This document shows positions 1 through 9,085 of a stretch of DNA of 64,000 bases, in pieces. The notes under the pieces are model-generated. The model searched no databases and had not been told where the DNA came from. It saw only the letters and a program-made list of their open reading frames with translations. Origin of the DNA: CAYMAZ01 sp964526285 (GTDB lineage Bacteria; Bacteroidota; Bacteroidia; Bacteroidales; DTU049); assembly GCA_964526285.1 (NCBI GenBank), contig CAZGIW010000007.1, forward strand, positions 9,815-73,814, in the 5' to 3' direction. A program made the position numbers and the translations under genes. Numbering within the stretch: the first letter of the stretch is position 1; each line of letters opens with the position of its first letter.

Positions 1-90
1 TAAATAGTTATTATGATTTTGCCACAAAGATAAAACATTTTTTACATCAGTTCTTTAATAATAAAACAAAATTTGAATGATATAATTTCT

Positions 91-98
91 TAATTTTG
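91..98 (+). promoter_or_regulatory. Putative -7 promoter element of gmhA
   Basis: The octamer TAATTTTG matches the Bacteroidota -7 consensus TAnnTTTG. It lies about 30 bases before the ATG at 129, which also argues against translation starting at the TTG at 96 inside the box. No well-spaced -33 TTG is obvious. Confidence 0.5.
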
Positions 99-128
99 CT
101 TATTGTTTTAATAGAAAAATTCCCTGCA

Positions 129-698
129 ATGCAAATAAAGAAAAGAATTGAGCAGTCTTCTGTATTATTAAATAAATTACACTCAGATGAAAAACTCATT
201 CAAATTATTGAAGATGTTATTCGTGCTGCCGCTGGTGTATTTCATCAGGGAGGCAGAATGTTACTCTGTGGCAATGGCGGTAGTGCTGCTGACGCACAGC
301 ATATTGCAGCCGAATTGTCAGGCAGATTCAAGACAGACAGACCGCCACTCGATGCAGAAGCTTTGCATGTAAACACATCATATCTCACTGCTGTGGCAAA
401 TGATTATGGTTTTGATGTGGTGTATGAACGACTTGTTCAGGCCAAAGGAAGAGAAGGGGATATGTTGATTGCTATTTCAACTTCAGGAAATTCAGAAAAT
501 ATTATTAAGGCCATGATTGCAGCTCGTGAAAAAAATATGATAGTTGTAGCCATGACCGGAAAGTCGGGTGGCAAAATGAAAGATTTCTGTGATTTTCTCA
601 TAAATGTTCCTTCCGATGATACACCTTTTGTACAGGAGATGCATATTATTGTCGGTCACATTTTGTGTGGTGAAATTGAAAAATTGTTTGTATATTAA
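129..698 (+). CDS. gmhA: Phosphoheptose (sedoheptulose 7-phosphate) isomerase GmhA
   Basis: This SIS-domain enzyme converts sedoheptulose 7-phosphate to D-glycero-D-manno-heptose 7-phosphate, the first step of ADP-heptose synthesis for lipopolysaccharide, in the cytoplasm. Counting from the ATG at 129, the 189-aa protein carries CGNGGSAADAQH (residues 47-58) and ISTSGNSENI (116-125). His58, Glu62, Gln169 and His177 line up at a constant offset of three with the Escherichia coli metal and active-site residues His61, Glu65, Gln172 and His180. The frame could extend to a TTG at 96, but that codon sits in the probable promoter box, so 129 is preferred. The lipocalin gene follows after 7 bases, so the two are probably cotranscribed. 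No other heptose gene is adjacent. The assignment is firm from sequence motifs. Confidence 0.95.
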   Translation: MQIKKRIEQSSVLLNKLHSDEKLIQIIEDVIRAAAGVFHQGGRMLLCGNGGSAADAQHIAAELSGRFKTDRPPLDAEALHVNTSYLTAVANDYGFDVVYERLVQAKGREGDMLIAISTSGNSENIIKAMIAAREKNMIVVAMTGKSGGKMKDFCDFLINVPSDDTPFVQEMHIIVGHILCGEIEKLFVY

Positions 699-705
699 TT
701 CTGAA

Positions 706-1263
706 ATGAAAATTATGAAAATCATCTTTATTATATTAGGTATCATTGTATTGATACTTGCAGTCCTCATTGTGGTGCCCTGTTTTGCACGAACAAAGAA
801 AAAAATGGATTTGCCCACTGTTAAACATCTTGAGATTGAGAAATTTATGGGTGTATGGTATGAAATTGCCCGTTTCCCCCATAAATTTGAAAAGGATCTT
901 GTTGGAGTTACTGCAACCTATGAGATGAAAAGCAATGGACAGATTTCAGTTCTGAATCAGGGCTACAAACATACTCTTGATGGAAAACAAAAAAACGCAA
1001 AGGGAAGAGCAAGAATGCCCAATGCTCATGAACCAGGCTTTTTACAAGTAACATTTTTTCTTTGCTTTTGGGCTGATTATCTGGTACTTGAGCTGGATGA
1101 AAATTATCAATATGCATTGATTGGGAGTTCAACTCCTGATTATTTATGGATTTTATGCAGACAACCGCAGATGGATGAACATACATATAACATGCTTGTG
1201 GAAAAAGCTAAAGATTTCGGATATGATATCAGTAAACTGGAAAGAGTTAAGCAGGCTATATAG
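706..1263 (+). CDS. blc: Lipocalin family protein, Blc-type
   Basis: The 185-aa protein has one N-terminal hydrophobic segment (residues 5-25), then a bacterial lipocalin domain. The signature GVWYEIARFP is at 49-58, TATYEM near 69, and DYLWILCRQP near 145-154 corresponds to the conserved YLWILSRTP of E. coli Blc. Blc proteins bind lysophospholipids or fatty acids at the outer membrane. Cys26 lies in VVPC, which is a poor lipobox because Pro is at -1, so lipidation is uncertain and the segment may simply anchor the protein. A longer upstream frame overlaps gmhA and is unlikely to be used. The start at 706 (or the in-frame ATG at 715) follows gmhA by 7 bases. Confidence 0.88.
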   Translation: MKIMKIIFIILGIIVLILAVLIVVPCFARTKKKMDLPTVKHLEIEKFMGVWYEIARFPHKFEKDLVGVTATYEMKSNGQISVLNQGYKHTLDGKQKNAKGRARMPNAHEPGFLQVTFFLCFWADYLVLELDENYQYALIGSSTPDYLWILCRQPQMDEHTYNMLVEKAKDFGYDISKLERVKQAI

Positions 1264-1516
1264 CAGAAGGCAGACAATCAAAGTCAAAAAAAGCGTCGAA
1301 AATTGCAAATTTGTTTTGTTTTTCCTATACCTGTGAATGGTTTTCTTCAGAGGTTCTGTAATAAATTTTTTTTTACTAAAAAAAAATATTATTAAATTTT
1401 GTGATTAAATATTTAAATTGTTGTAATTTAGCAATGATTTTGAAAAATAAAAAAAGAGAAGCATGTTTTTCATAATCAAAAAAATGATTTCTGAAACACA
1501 TTAAACACCAAAAGAT

Positions 1517-2464
1517 ATGAGAAAGTATTTAGTTTTTATGTTTTTATTGAGCATGTTGTTTTTTTTTCAATCATGTCAAAAAGAACCAACTGCCGCTTTT
1601 ATTCCATCAAAAACTACTGTTGAGGTAGGTGAAGTTGTTTCTTTTGATAATACTTCAACAAATGCCGTTAGTTTTCTTTGGAATTTTGGAGATCAAACTA
1701 CATCAACTTTGAAAAGTCCCAGCCATAGCTATGATACGCCTGGCACTTATTTGGTTAGTCTGACAGCATATTCAAAAAAAGAAAAGAAAAAACATACAGT
1801 TTCAGAATTAATTCAAGTAAATGAAGCTATTCCAACAACAATTTCCGATATTGATGGAAATGAATATCAAATAGTAACAATTGGAACACAGACATGGATG
1901 GCAGAGAATCTAAAGACTACCAGGTTAAGTAATGGGAATGCAATTTCAAACATTACAAGCGATTCTCAATGGAACTCAACTACATCTCCTGCCTATTGTT
2001 GGTACAACAATTCCCTAACTAATAAAGAACAATGGGGTGCATTATATAATTGGGCTGCTGTTAATACAGGGCTTTTATGTCCTGAAGGTTGGCATGTGCC
2101 ATCCGACACAGAATGGGCTCAACTGGAAATGGTATTAGGGTTGCCATCAAATGAAGCCTATAATACAGGATGGAGGGGAACAGATCAGGGAAGTCAAATG
2201 GCAAGCAACAATACTTTATGGACGTCAGGAGCACTTGCCTCCGCTTCACAGTTTGGAACTTCAGGTTTTAATGCATTACCTGCTGGCAGAAGAAATGATG
2301 ATGGTGCCTTTGTTTTAATGAATGAGTTTGCAATTTGGTGGTCTTCGACTCAAAACTATTCATATAATGCGTTTTACAGAAGTATAGTCTGGAACGATAC
2401 CAAAGTAGGAAGACAAACATTTATGAAAGAACATGGCTTCTCAATCCGATGTGTTAAGAACTAA
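1517..2464 (+). CDS. Lipoprotein with PKD and FISUMP (Fib_succ_major) domains
   Basis: The 315-aa product starts with a lipoprotein signal (hydrophobic run, then FFQSC with Cys at about residue 20). A PKD domain follows (about 27-105) with the typical FLWNFGDQTT core and an HSYDTPGTYLV segment. The remainder (about 110-315) is a FISUMP module: the opening DIDGNEYQIVTIGTQTWMAE, a central GWHVPSDTEW, and a final FSIRCVKN. FISUMP proteins are abundant surface or secreted proteins of Bacteroidota and Fibrobacteres with no settled biochemical role. The gene stands alone, with 253 bases before it and 285 after. I infer a surface-exposed lipoprotein, possibly for adhesion or carbohydrate contact. 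Confidence 0.88.
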   Translation: MRKYLVFMFLLSMLFFFQSCQKEPTAAFIPSKTTVEVGEVVSFDNTSTNAVSFLWNFGDQTTSTLKSPSHSYDTPGTYLVSLTAYSKKEKKKHTVSELIQVNEAIPTTISDIDGNEYQIVTIGTQTWMAENLKTTRLSNGNAISNITSDSQWNSTTSPAYCWYNNSLTNKEQWGALYNWAAVNTGLLCPEGWHVPSDTEWAQLEMVLGLPSNEAYNTGWRGTDQGSQMASNNTLWTSGALASASQFGTSGFNALPAGRRNDDGAFVLMNEFAIWWSSTQNYSYNAFYRSIVWNDTKVGRQTFMKEHGFSIRCVKN

Positions 2465-2722
2465 TCTATATTATGTATTAAAAGCATAGAATGGTTGACG
2501 GTTTGAGAAAAAAATAGTAGTCTCCTATTCTTAATTAATAGAACCTTTTAAAAGCATTGGTCTTTCAGCACTTGTTTAAATAATTAAAAGAGTTTTAACA
2601 CTGCTGACAGATAAGATTTTTGGTTTTCTTTTACTACAAGCGCACAGAAAAAAAAAAGATTACATAAAATCAAAAACATGTTACATACTGAAATGATTTT
2701 TTTCCCTATTTAGCAAAATACT

Positions 2723-2730
2723 TATTTTTG
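2723..2730 (+). promoter_or_regulatory. Putative -7 promoter element of the yebC-family gene
   Basis: TATTTTTG matches TAnnTTTG and lies 20 bases before the ATG at 2750, which implies a very short leader. The 285 bases between the FISUMP gene and this site show no other gene or convincing terminator. Confidence 0.4.
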
Positions 2731-2749
2731 CAAATCAAAAAAACACATT

Positions 2750-3478
2750 ATGGGAAGAGCATTTGAATACAGAAAAGCACGAAAAATGAAAAGATGGGGA
2801 AATATGTCACGCGTATTTACCCGACTTGGAAGAGATATTGAAATTGCAGTGAAAGAAGGTGGTCCTGACCCCGCTGCCAATTCAAAACTCAGACTGCTGA
2901 TTCAGACAGCACGTAGCGAAAACATGCCCAAAGATAATGTGGAACGAGCTATAAAACGTGCCACTTCAAAAGAAGCAAAAGACTATAAAGAAGTGATGTT
3001 TGAAGGAAAAGCATCCCATGGTGTTGTTGTCATTGTTGAAACAGCAACTGATAATAATCAGCGAACTGTTGCCAATGTGAGAGCAATTTTTACAAAATAT
3101 GGAGGCAATCTCGGAACATCTGGAATGGCAGATTTTCTCTTCGACAGAGTGTGCATCTTTAAAGTTGAAATGAAAGAAGGATTGGATCTGGAAGAACTGG
3201 AACTGGAACTTATTGATTTTGGGGTAGAAGAAGTGTTTGTGGATGATAATGAAATCCATATCTATGCTGAATTTCAGAGTTTTGGCCCAATCCAGAAATA
3301 TCTGGAAGAAAATCAATTTGATATTCTTACTTTTAATTTTGAACGTATCCCCAAAGAAACAAAAGAATTATCAGAAGAACATGCCGCCGAAGTGGAAAAA
3401 CTTCTTGAAAAACTTGATGAAGACGATGATGTGGTCAATGTGTTTCATAATATGAAACACATTGAAGAAAAAATTTGA
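2750..3478 (+). CDS. YebC/PmpR family (TACO1-like) regulatory protein
   Basis: The 242-aa protein matches the YebC family over its whole length. It has the basic N-terminus GRAFEYRKARKMKRWGNMSR, the block GGPDPAANSKLRLLIQTARSENMPKDNVERAIKRA written in the usual order, a middle YEG/FEG segment followed by TDNNQRTVANVRAIFTKYGG, and GTSGMADFLFDR. Such proteins were described as DNA-binding regulators (PmpR, RuvC regulation); related proteins including mitochondrial TACO1 and bacterial YebC act in translation, easing ribosome stalling at proline-rich stretches. The organism secretes a collagen-like protein with many Gly-Pro triplets (27.7-28.1 kb), for which such a factor would be useful; that link is inference only. 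The C-terminal tail is acidic. Confidence 0.93.
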   Translation: MGRAFEYRKARKMKRWGNMSRVFTRLGRDIEIAVKEGGPDPAANSKLRLLIQTARSENMPKDNVERAIKRATSKEAKDYKEVMFEGKASHGVVVIVETATDNNQRTVANVRAIFTKYGGNLGTSGMADFLFDRVCIFKVEMKEGLDLEELELELIDFGVEEVFVDDNEIHIYAEFQSFGPIQKYLEENQFDILTFNFERIPKETKELSEEHAAEVEKLLEKLDEDDDVVNVFHNMKHIEEKI

Positions 3479-3514
3479 GTATTTGTATTTTTTTGTATTT
3501 TTGAAAAAAAAATT

Positions 3515-4219
3515 ATGAAAAAATTTTTGTTTGTTTTCGCTTTATCATCATTGGTACTCACCTATGTGTCATGCAAAAAAGATGATGACAATATTGATGA
3601 TGAACCACAGGGTGAAGTCTTGCCCCCTGATAATGAAGTAATTACTGGTACTGTTGAGGGTACCATTCATCCAACACAGTATGATGAAAATCAGTCTCAA
3701 ACTACTGTGACAATCAGTCGGTTGTGTCACACCGTTGAAAAGTTTGTGGAGCTTCAAAACCAGATAGCTGTCACTCCCCAGGGTGCTGTTGTAATGGTTA
3801 TTGTTGCCATGAGAATCATTCAGCAATACCCCATTGAAGGGACAAAATGTCTCACAGCCACCTGCACATATCCCTTAACTATGGAATCAACAGTGGAAGG
3901 TAGTTATAACGGAGAAATTGTGACTGAAACAACAATCTTAAAGGGAAATCTGACCAATTATCCCAGATTACCTTTTATCTATTACCAGGGTGCATCACCT
4001 CAAAATGGGTATACTCCAAACGGACCTCCTTATGTGGTGAAAATGTATACCAATTCAAGCAGCTATTCACAGACTTCACAGGGAACAAATATTAAGCTTT
4101 TTGTGGAAACACTGGGTGCCGATAGCAACAGACCATGCAGAGTTGTAAAGGTTGGCAACATTTATAAAGTTGCTGAATTCAGCTCGCTATATCTTTCTTA
4201 CAAACCAATTACGCAATAA
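3515..4219 (+). CDS. Putative lipoprotein of unknown function
   Basis: The 234-aa product has a clear lipoprotein signal: MKKFLFVFALSSLVLTYVSC with Cys20, followed by an acidic spacer KKDDDNIDDE typical of surface-directed Bacteroidota lipoproteins. The mature part contains a few cysteines (around RLCHT, GTKCLTATC and RPCRVV) and a Pro/Gly/Asn-rich segment near residues 160-180. I recognise no domain. It begins 36 bases after the yebC-family stop and has a possible TAnnTTTG box (TATTTTTG, 3496-3503) directly upstream, so it may be transcribed separately. A small barrel-like protein follows after 23 bases. Confidence 0.7.
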   Translation: MKKFLFVFALSSLVLTYVSCKKDDDNIDDEPQGEVLPPDNEVITGTVEGTIHPTQYDENQSQTTVTISRLCHTVEKFVELQNQIAVTPQGAVVMVIVAMRIIQQYPIEGTKCLTATCTYPLTMESTVEGSYNGEIVTETTILKGNLTNYPRLPFIYYQGASPQNGYTPNGPPYVVKMYTNSSSYSQTSQGTNIKLFVETLGADSNRPCRVVKVGNIYKVAEFSSLYLSYKPITQ

Positions 4220-4242
4220 AAGACCATTTCTGGTTTTTTTTA

Positions 4243-4758
4243 ATGATACGATTTGCATTTTGTTTAATATTGGCTTTTGCCCTTTACAATAATTTCAATG
4301 TTGCAGCGCAGGATACAACCAATACTATGCGAAAAAACCTTATCTATGTTGAAGCCGGAGGTGTTGCCGGCTATATGTCACTCAACTATGAGCGAATTTT
4401 GTTTCTTAGAGATAAATCAGCCATCTCTGCAAAAATTGGATACAGCACATATCATCTGACTGATGGAAACAAGAAATTCAATCCCGACATTATCCTGCCT
4501 GTTGGTGTAAATTATTTGTTTATTCATAAACCCGGATTCATAATCGGGGCAGGGCAAATGTATACCGGGATATTGAAATTCAACAGAGAATCACTCAGTT
4601 TCCAGAGAGAAAATAATTTTCACACTTTTTTTTCTGCTGGTATTACAAATATGTTTTTCAATGATAGATTATTATTGAGAATCACATATACTCCTGTTTT
4701 GGAAAACAATCAGAAATATATGCATTTTCTGGGTGTCTCAATAGGTTATTCATTTTAA
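4243..4758 (+). CDS. Small secreted protein, possible outer-membrane beta-barrel
   Basis: The 171-aa product has a signal peptide (hydrophobic residues 3-20, probable cleavage after NNFNVAAQ). The mature part has alternating aromatic and polar strands such as GVAGYMSLNYERILF, FHTFFSAGITNMFF and a terminal LGVSIGYSF, as in small outer-membrane beta-barrels with an aromatic C-terminal residue. I cannot assign a family. It lies 23 bases after an unknown lipoprotein and 7 bases before a glycerophosphodiesterase-like lipoprotein, which suggests a small envelope operon running to about 6432. Confidence 0.62.
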   Translation: MIRFAFCLILAFALYNNFNVAAQDTTNTMRKNLIYVEAGGVAGYMSLNYERILFLRDKSAISAKIGYSTYHLTDGNKKFNPDIILPVGVNYLFIHKPGFIIGAGQMYTGILKFNRESLSFQRENNFHTFFSAGITNMFFNDRLLLRITYTPVLENNQKYMHFLGVSIGYSF

Positions 4759-4765
4759 ATTTGTT

Positions 4766-5593
4766 ATGATGAAATTGTTTGTTGTTTTAAGTTGGTTGTT
4801 TTTTTTTGTGGCCTGCACCAAGGAAACATACGATGTTGTCAATCTCAATGACAATGCAATTTCAAAGCTGGGACATGGAGGCATGGGAATTGGAAATCTC
4901 TATCCAATGAATAGTATGGAGTCACTCACAAAATGTTTGAATCTTGGAGTGGATGGTGTTGAATTTGACGTGCAGCTTACAAAGGACAATGTGCTGATTG
5001 CATTTCACGACAGGGATATGAGCGGAATTTCATCAAACAGCGGGTTGGTCAGGTCTAAAACATGGGATGAAATAAAAGGTTCAACTTATACAAATATACC
5101 TTTTACTTCATATGATGTGGTGTCTGTTGATGAAATTTTTTCTGCCTTTTCCGGTAATAAGAAATATCTTTATACATTTGACTGTAAACTTTATTATGAA
5201 AATGAAATTTTCGAGCATTATTGTGATGATTTTATTCATGCAATTATTGATATTGTGGAAAAACATAACCTTGAAAATAATGTTCTCATAGAATCAAACA
5301 ATACATATTTTTTAAAAACAATGCAGGAATTAAAGCCTGATTTCAAGTTGTTCATTTATCCGCAAACATTTGAAGATGGATTGCAAATAGCCAAAGATTT
5401 GAACTTGTATGGAATCACCATTTCAAATGATAAAATTTCAGCTCAGCAGGTAGCACTTGCCCATGCACATAATATCAGAATTACACTCTGGAATGTTAAA
5501 AACAAAAAGCAAAACATTGACGCCATTAAGAAAAACCCCGATTACATTCAAACAGATGATGTGAGGAGTTTGTTAAAGTTACTCAAAAATTAA
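4766..5593 (+). CDS. Divergent glycerophosphodiester phosphodiesterase-like lipoprotein
   Basis: This 275-aa protein begins with a lipoprotein signal ending in FFFVAC (Cys17). The rest resembles the GDPD TIM barrel: LGHGG (His37), LGVDGVEFDVQLTKD with Glu67 and Asp69, and IAFHD with His81, then a late strand ITLWNVKN. GDPD enzymes hydrolyse deacylated phospholipids to glycerol 3-phosphate and an alcohol. Two family hallmarks are altered: the HRG motif reads HGG, losing the Arg, and the PENT-type segment reads NSMES. His37, Glu67, Asp69 and His81 are kept, so activity is possible but substrate choice may differ. The ATG at 4769 is an equally good start. It sits between a barrel-like protein and a secreted protein of unknown function. 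Confidence 0.78.
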   Translation: MMKLFVVLSWLFFFVACTKETYDVVNLNDNAISKLGHGGMGIGNLYPMNSMESLTKCLNLGVDGVEFDVQLTKDNVLIAFHDRDMSGISSNSGLVRSKTWDEIKGSTYTNIPFTSYDVVSVDEIFSAFSGNKKYLYTFDCKLYYENEIFEHYCDDFIHAIIDIVEKHNLENNVLIESNNTYFLKTMQELKPDFKLFIYPQTFEDGLQIAKDLNLYGITISNDKISAQQVALAHAHNIRITLWNVKNKKQNIDAIKKNPDYIQTDDVRSLLKLLKN

Positions 5594-5598
5594 AACAA

Positions 5599-6432
5599 AT
5601 GAAATCAACATTTATTAGTTTAGCAATTTTTGTGATTTTTTTCAATGTTTCCCATGTGTTGAAATCACAGGAGAACAAGTTGCCAGATGAAGAAACACTT
5701 AATCTCATTCACGATTCAATATTAAATGAAGCCGAAGTTTTGTATTATTTTGAGTTGGCAGCATGGGTTAGTATTGATAGTGCATTGTATGACCCGGAAA
5801 TTGAAAAAATCATCGGAGGATACATTGTTTATGAAATTGAGAATGGAGTAAAATCAATTGTTTTTTCTGAAAATCTGGAGTATGTAATTCTTGAAATGGA
5901 CTATGAGTTCGGCAACCAAGATTATGTTTTCTTTAGTAAAGAGAAAAGATCTGTGACGGAGAAAGAAGCACATCTGGTGAATATAAGGGATAAAATTATT
6001 GACAATATTATCAGAGAGAAGTACAAGGTGATTCAATACGAAAACTATACTTTTAATACAGTTTTGCTGGAAAAGGATTTTGGCTACAGGTTTTATTTGT
6101 TGACAGGAACAACACTTAACTGGGTTGTGCCCTTTGGTAATGACTACTTGTTTGAAACAGATTTTGAGGGGGATATTACAAAGTACAAAAGAATCCATCA
6201 AACCCTGATAAATTTTGAAATTTATACAGATGAAGGGCATGAGGTGGTTTCTCATATGCATAGTCATCTCAAATCAGAGCCCTATATAACAGCAACAGAT
6301 ATTTGCACTTTCAGGTTGTATGCCCGATTATATGATCTTGACAATTTTATTGTTTATTCAACATTTTATGGTAAATATTTCATGTATATTCTGAAAAGTA
6401 ATACCATAATTGTTATGGACAAATTTGATTAA
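5599..6432 (+). CDS. Secreted protein of unknown function
   Basis: The 277-aa product has an N-terminal hydrophobic signal (about residues 6-22, SLAIFVIFFNVSHVLKSQ). The mature protein is rich in acidic and aromatic residues, with a tail (FIVYSTFYGKYFMYILKSNTIIVM in sense) that ends in strand-like segments. It contains HSH-type histidines around residues 213-219 (VVSHMHSHL) but no motif I can name. It begins 5 bases after the glycerophosphodiesterase-like gene and is probably cotranscribed with it. It could be a periplasmic protein related to uncharacterised Bacteroidota families; I have no basis for a function. Confidence 0.6.
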   Translation: MKSTFISLAIFVIFFNVSHVLKSQENKLPDEETLNLIHDSILNEAEVLYYFELAAWVSIDSALYDPEIEKIIGGYIVYEIENGVKSIVFSENLEYVILEMDYEFGNQDYVFFSKEKRSVTEKEAHLVNIRDKIIDNIIREKYKVIQYENYTFNTVLLEKDFGYRFYLLTGTTLNWVVPFGNDYLFETDFEGDITKYKRIHQTLINFEIYTDEGHEVVSHMHSHLKSEPYITATDICTFRLYARLYDLDNFIVYSTFYGKYFMYILKSNTIIVMDKFD

Positions 6433-6465
6433 AATGATTAACTTTGAAATCAGATTTATTGTCTT

Positions 6466-8775
6466 ATGAGGTTGTTGTTTGCTTTGATGGTATTTGTTTC
6501 AACTGTGAGTTTTTCACAGACAATAGTCATCAATGAATTTATGTCTGACAACAATGCCTGGTTTTTTGATGAAGATAATGATGACAGTGACTGGATAGAA
6601 ATTTTTAATGTTTCTTCTCAGCCGGTTCTTATGTCAGATTATTTTTTGTCAGATGATTATAATAATCTTCAAAAATGGAGATTTCCTGAGTTTTTGCTGC
6701 CTGCAGGGAGTTATCTTATTGTTTTTGCTTCAGGGAAGGACAGAGCAGAAGCAGGTAACCAACTTCATACAAATTTTAAAATCAGCGCATCGGGTGAACA
6801 TCTTTTTTTGTCTGATTATGAAACAGTTGTACATTCCTTACCCGCTGTTTCACTTCGTGAAAATTACAGCTTTGGTTTGAATCCCAACGGAACAGGCTTG
6901 TTACATAATTTTTCATGTCCCACTCCCGGATACAATAACGCTGAAGGAGATTTGTATTATCCTTCGTTATTTTCACATCAGGGTGGTTTTTATGAAGATG
7001 TTGTTACTCTGGAGTTGACTACCAGTAATTTACCCGGGCACATAAGATATACAACTGATGGATCTTTGCCTGATGAAAATTCTATGATATACTCTGTGCC
7101 CCTTCTGCTTGATTCCTCATTACAGTCGCCTTCTGATATGTCATCAATTCTGTTATCTCCTCCAGAATTATTTTTTCTGCCTGAGCAAAGGCCTGAAAAT
7201 GTAATTATAATCACTGCGGCCGTGTTTAATGACAGCAACAGAATTGTCAGCCATCCCGAAACACATACATATTTCATAGAATCACTGGGTGTCAGTCATC
7301 ATTCTGGTTTTGCAGTGATTTCATTATCAGCGCAATACAATGATTTGTTTTGTGATACAATAGGAATTATGGTTCCGGGTATTTATTGGGATGAAGAGAA
7401 TCCCCTGTGGACAGGAAACTATTTCAATAGAGGTGATCAATGGGAGAGAGATATCAGGTTTGAGTTTTTTGATGCTGAAAACTCTTCGCAAATCAGACAG
7501 AATGCCGGATTGAGAATTCATGGAGGAAACATGAGGCGATTCTCTCAAAAGGGTCTCAGGCTATATGCAAGAGATGATTACGGAAGCAAATATTTCAATT
7601 ATCGGTTCTTTCCTTCAAAAAATATAGATAAGTATAAAAGGTTGGTCCTTATTCCGTTCGCCTCCTCATGGTCTGATGCCGGTTCTGAAAATTATATTTC
7701 ATTAATGTTGTCTGCGTCTCTGAATTTTGAGTCTTTGCAAATAAGACCTGCTATCCTCTATATTAATGGTGAGTACAGAGGAATGTATTTTCTTCAGGAG
7801 CGAATTGATAAACACTTTCTCAGTGATTATCATCAATTGCCCAAAGATAGTATTGACCTGATGGAAAACTGGTCAGGATACGCTGAATACGGAGATAATG
7901 AAGAGTTTATGAAGCTTTATTATTTTATTGAACAAAATGATTTATCAGACAGTGAAAACTATAATTATGTAAAAAGTATTATGGATGTTGAGAGTTTTAT
8001 TGATTATCAGATTTTTCAGATTTATTTGACAAATTATGACTGGCCAGCAAACAATGTGAGATGTTGGAGAGAAAGAAGAGAAGGATCGAAGTTCAGATGG
8101 ATATTTTTTGATGGTGATGCAGGACTTCATGATTTTGAATTTAATGGTTTCAATCATGCATTAAGTACTTCTGATCAAACCTGGCCCACAAACAGTATTT
8201 CTACATTGTTTTTGAGAAAACTCATGGAAAATAATACCTTCAGCGATGCTTTCTTTTCAAGGTTTGAACATCATCTGAATAACACTTTTACCTTAAACAA
8301 AGTAATTCCAGTATTTCAGCATATTTACAGTTTGATGAAGGATGAAGCTGCCCAACAATCAGCTCTTTATGGAGTGCCTGAAAGCTTTTATACATGGGCT
8401 GATGCAATGAATGAAATCAACGAATTTTTTATATTTCGTTCATGTATGATAAAAGAACATGTACGTGAACGTTTTGGAGTTAAGCTCCGTATTCCTGAGT
8501 GCGAGCCCTGGGCGTTGCAATTGTCTGACTTTTCACTGTATCCAAATCCATGTGACGGCGCTTTTACCCTTGATTTTCATTCAAAAGAAAATGGATCAGC
8601 AAAGGCTATTATATATAATGTTGAAGGTAAACAAATTGTGAGTGAAGAAGTGTATGTTTTCTCTGGATCAAACAGGCTGGAGTTTGAAATCAATGACCTG
8701 AGAACCGGTGTTTATTATGTGACAATCAGTTCTGCCAACAAATTATTTACTTCAAAATTCATTGTTATTCCCTAA
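6466..8775 (+). CDS. CotH kinase family protein with lamin-tail domain and T9SS type A sorting domain
   Basis: The 769-aa secreted protein has a signal peptide ending near TVSFSQ, then a lamin-tail (LTD) domain at about 20-130 (IVINEFMSDN, DWIEIFNVS, FKISASGEHLFL). A chitobiase/Fn3-like segment follows near 170-270 (HIRYTTDGSLPDENS). The CotH region spans about 300-640, with LRIHGGNMRRFSQKGLRLYA, INGEYRGMYFLQERID and WIFFDGDAG, whose DGD at about residue 548 fits the metal-binding site of CotH protein kinases. The last 80 residues (YPNPCDGAFTL to SKFIVIP) form a T9SS type A sorting domain, so the protein should be exported across the outer membrane. CotH phosphorylates spore-coat proteins in Bacillus; Bacteroidota homologues are uncharacterised. 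It stands 33 bases after the preceding gene. Confidence 0.88.
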   Translation: MRLLFALMVFVSTVSFSQTIVINEFMSDNNAWFFDEDNDDSDWIEIFNVSSQPVLMSDYFLSDDYNNLQKWRFPEFLLPAGSYLIVFASGKDRAEAGNQLHTNFKISASGEHLFLSDYETVVHSLPAVSLRENYSFGLNPNGTGLLHNFSCPTPGYNNAEGDLYYPSLFSHQGGFYEDVVTLELTTSNLPGHIRYTTDGSLPDENSMIYSVPLLLDSSLQSPSDMSSILLSPPELFFLPEQRPENVIIITAAVFNDSNRIVSHPETHTYFIESLGVSHHSGFAVISLSAQYNDLFCDTIGIMVPGIYWDEENPLWTGNYFNRGDQWERDIRFEFFDAENSSQIRQNAGLRIHGGNMRRFSQKGLRLYARDDYGSKYFNYRFFPSKNIDKYKRLVLIPFASSWSDAGSENYISLMLSASLNFESLQIRPAILYINGEYRGMYFLQERIDKHFLSDYHQLPKDSIDLMENWSGYAEYGDNEEFMKLYYFIEQNDLSDSENYNYVKSIMDVESFIDYQIFQIYLTNYDWPANNVRCWRERREGSKFRWIFFDGDAGLHDFEFNGFNHALSTSDQTWPTNSISTLFLRKLMENNTFSDAFFSRFEHHLNNTFTLNKVIPVFQHIYSLMKDEAAQQSALYGVPESFYTWADAMNEINEFFIFRSCMIKEHVRERFGVKLRIPECEPWALQLSDFSLYPNPCDGAFTLDFHSKENGSAKAIIYNVEGKQIVSEEVYVFSGSNRLEFEINDLRTGVYYVTISSANKLFTSKFIVIP

Positions 8776-8792
8776 ACAAATTTCATCATGTT

Positions 8793-9053
8793 ATGAAAAA
8801 ACGACCTGACTTACCCAAAGAACCTGTTATGTATGACACAAAACCATGCGAAATGGACTTGAAAGCCGGAAAATATTTCTGGTGTGCATGCGGAAGAAGT
8901 AAAAAACATCCCTTTTGTGATGGATCGCACTTTGGAACAGGTATTCAGCCCAAAAGATTTTTACTTGAAACTGATGCAAAAGTGTGGCTTTGTGCCTGCA
9001 AAAAAACAAAAAATCCACCCTTTTGTGATGGGAGTCATTCCAATACAGAGTAA
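8793..9053 (+). CDS. Double CDGSH iron-sulfur domain protein
   Basis: The 86-aa protein contains two complete CDGSH motifs, CACGRSKKHPFCDGSH (about residues 31-46) and CACKKTKNPPFCDGSH (about 68-83). Each supplies three Cys and one His for a [2Fe-2S] cluster, so two clusters per chain are expected. Related proteins (mitoNEET family, bacterial two-motif CDGSH proteins) are redox-active cluster carriers. There is no signal peptide, so it should be cytoplasmic. It follows the CotH gene by 17 bases and converges with the UPF0316 gene 32 bases downstream. Confidence 0.92.
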   Translation: MKKRPDLPKEPVMYDTKPCEMDLKAGKYFWCACGRSKKHPFCDGSHFGTGIQPKRFLLETDAKVWLCACKKTKNPPFCDGSHSNTE

Positions 9054-9085
9054 ATGAGTGCGAAACTATTAGTTAGGGTTTGCTG

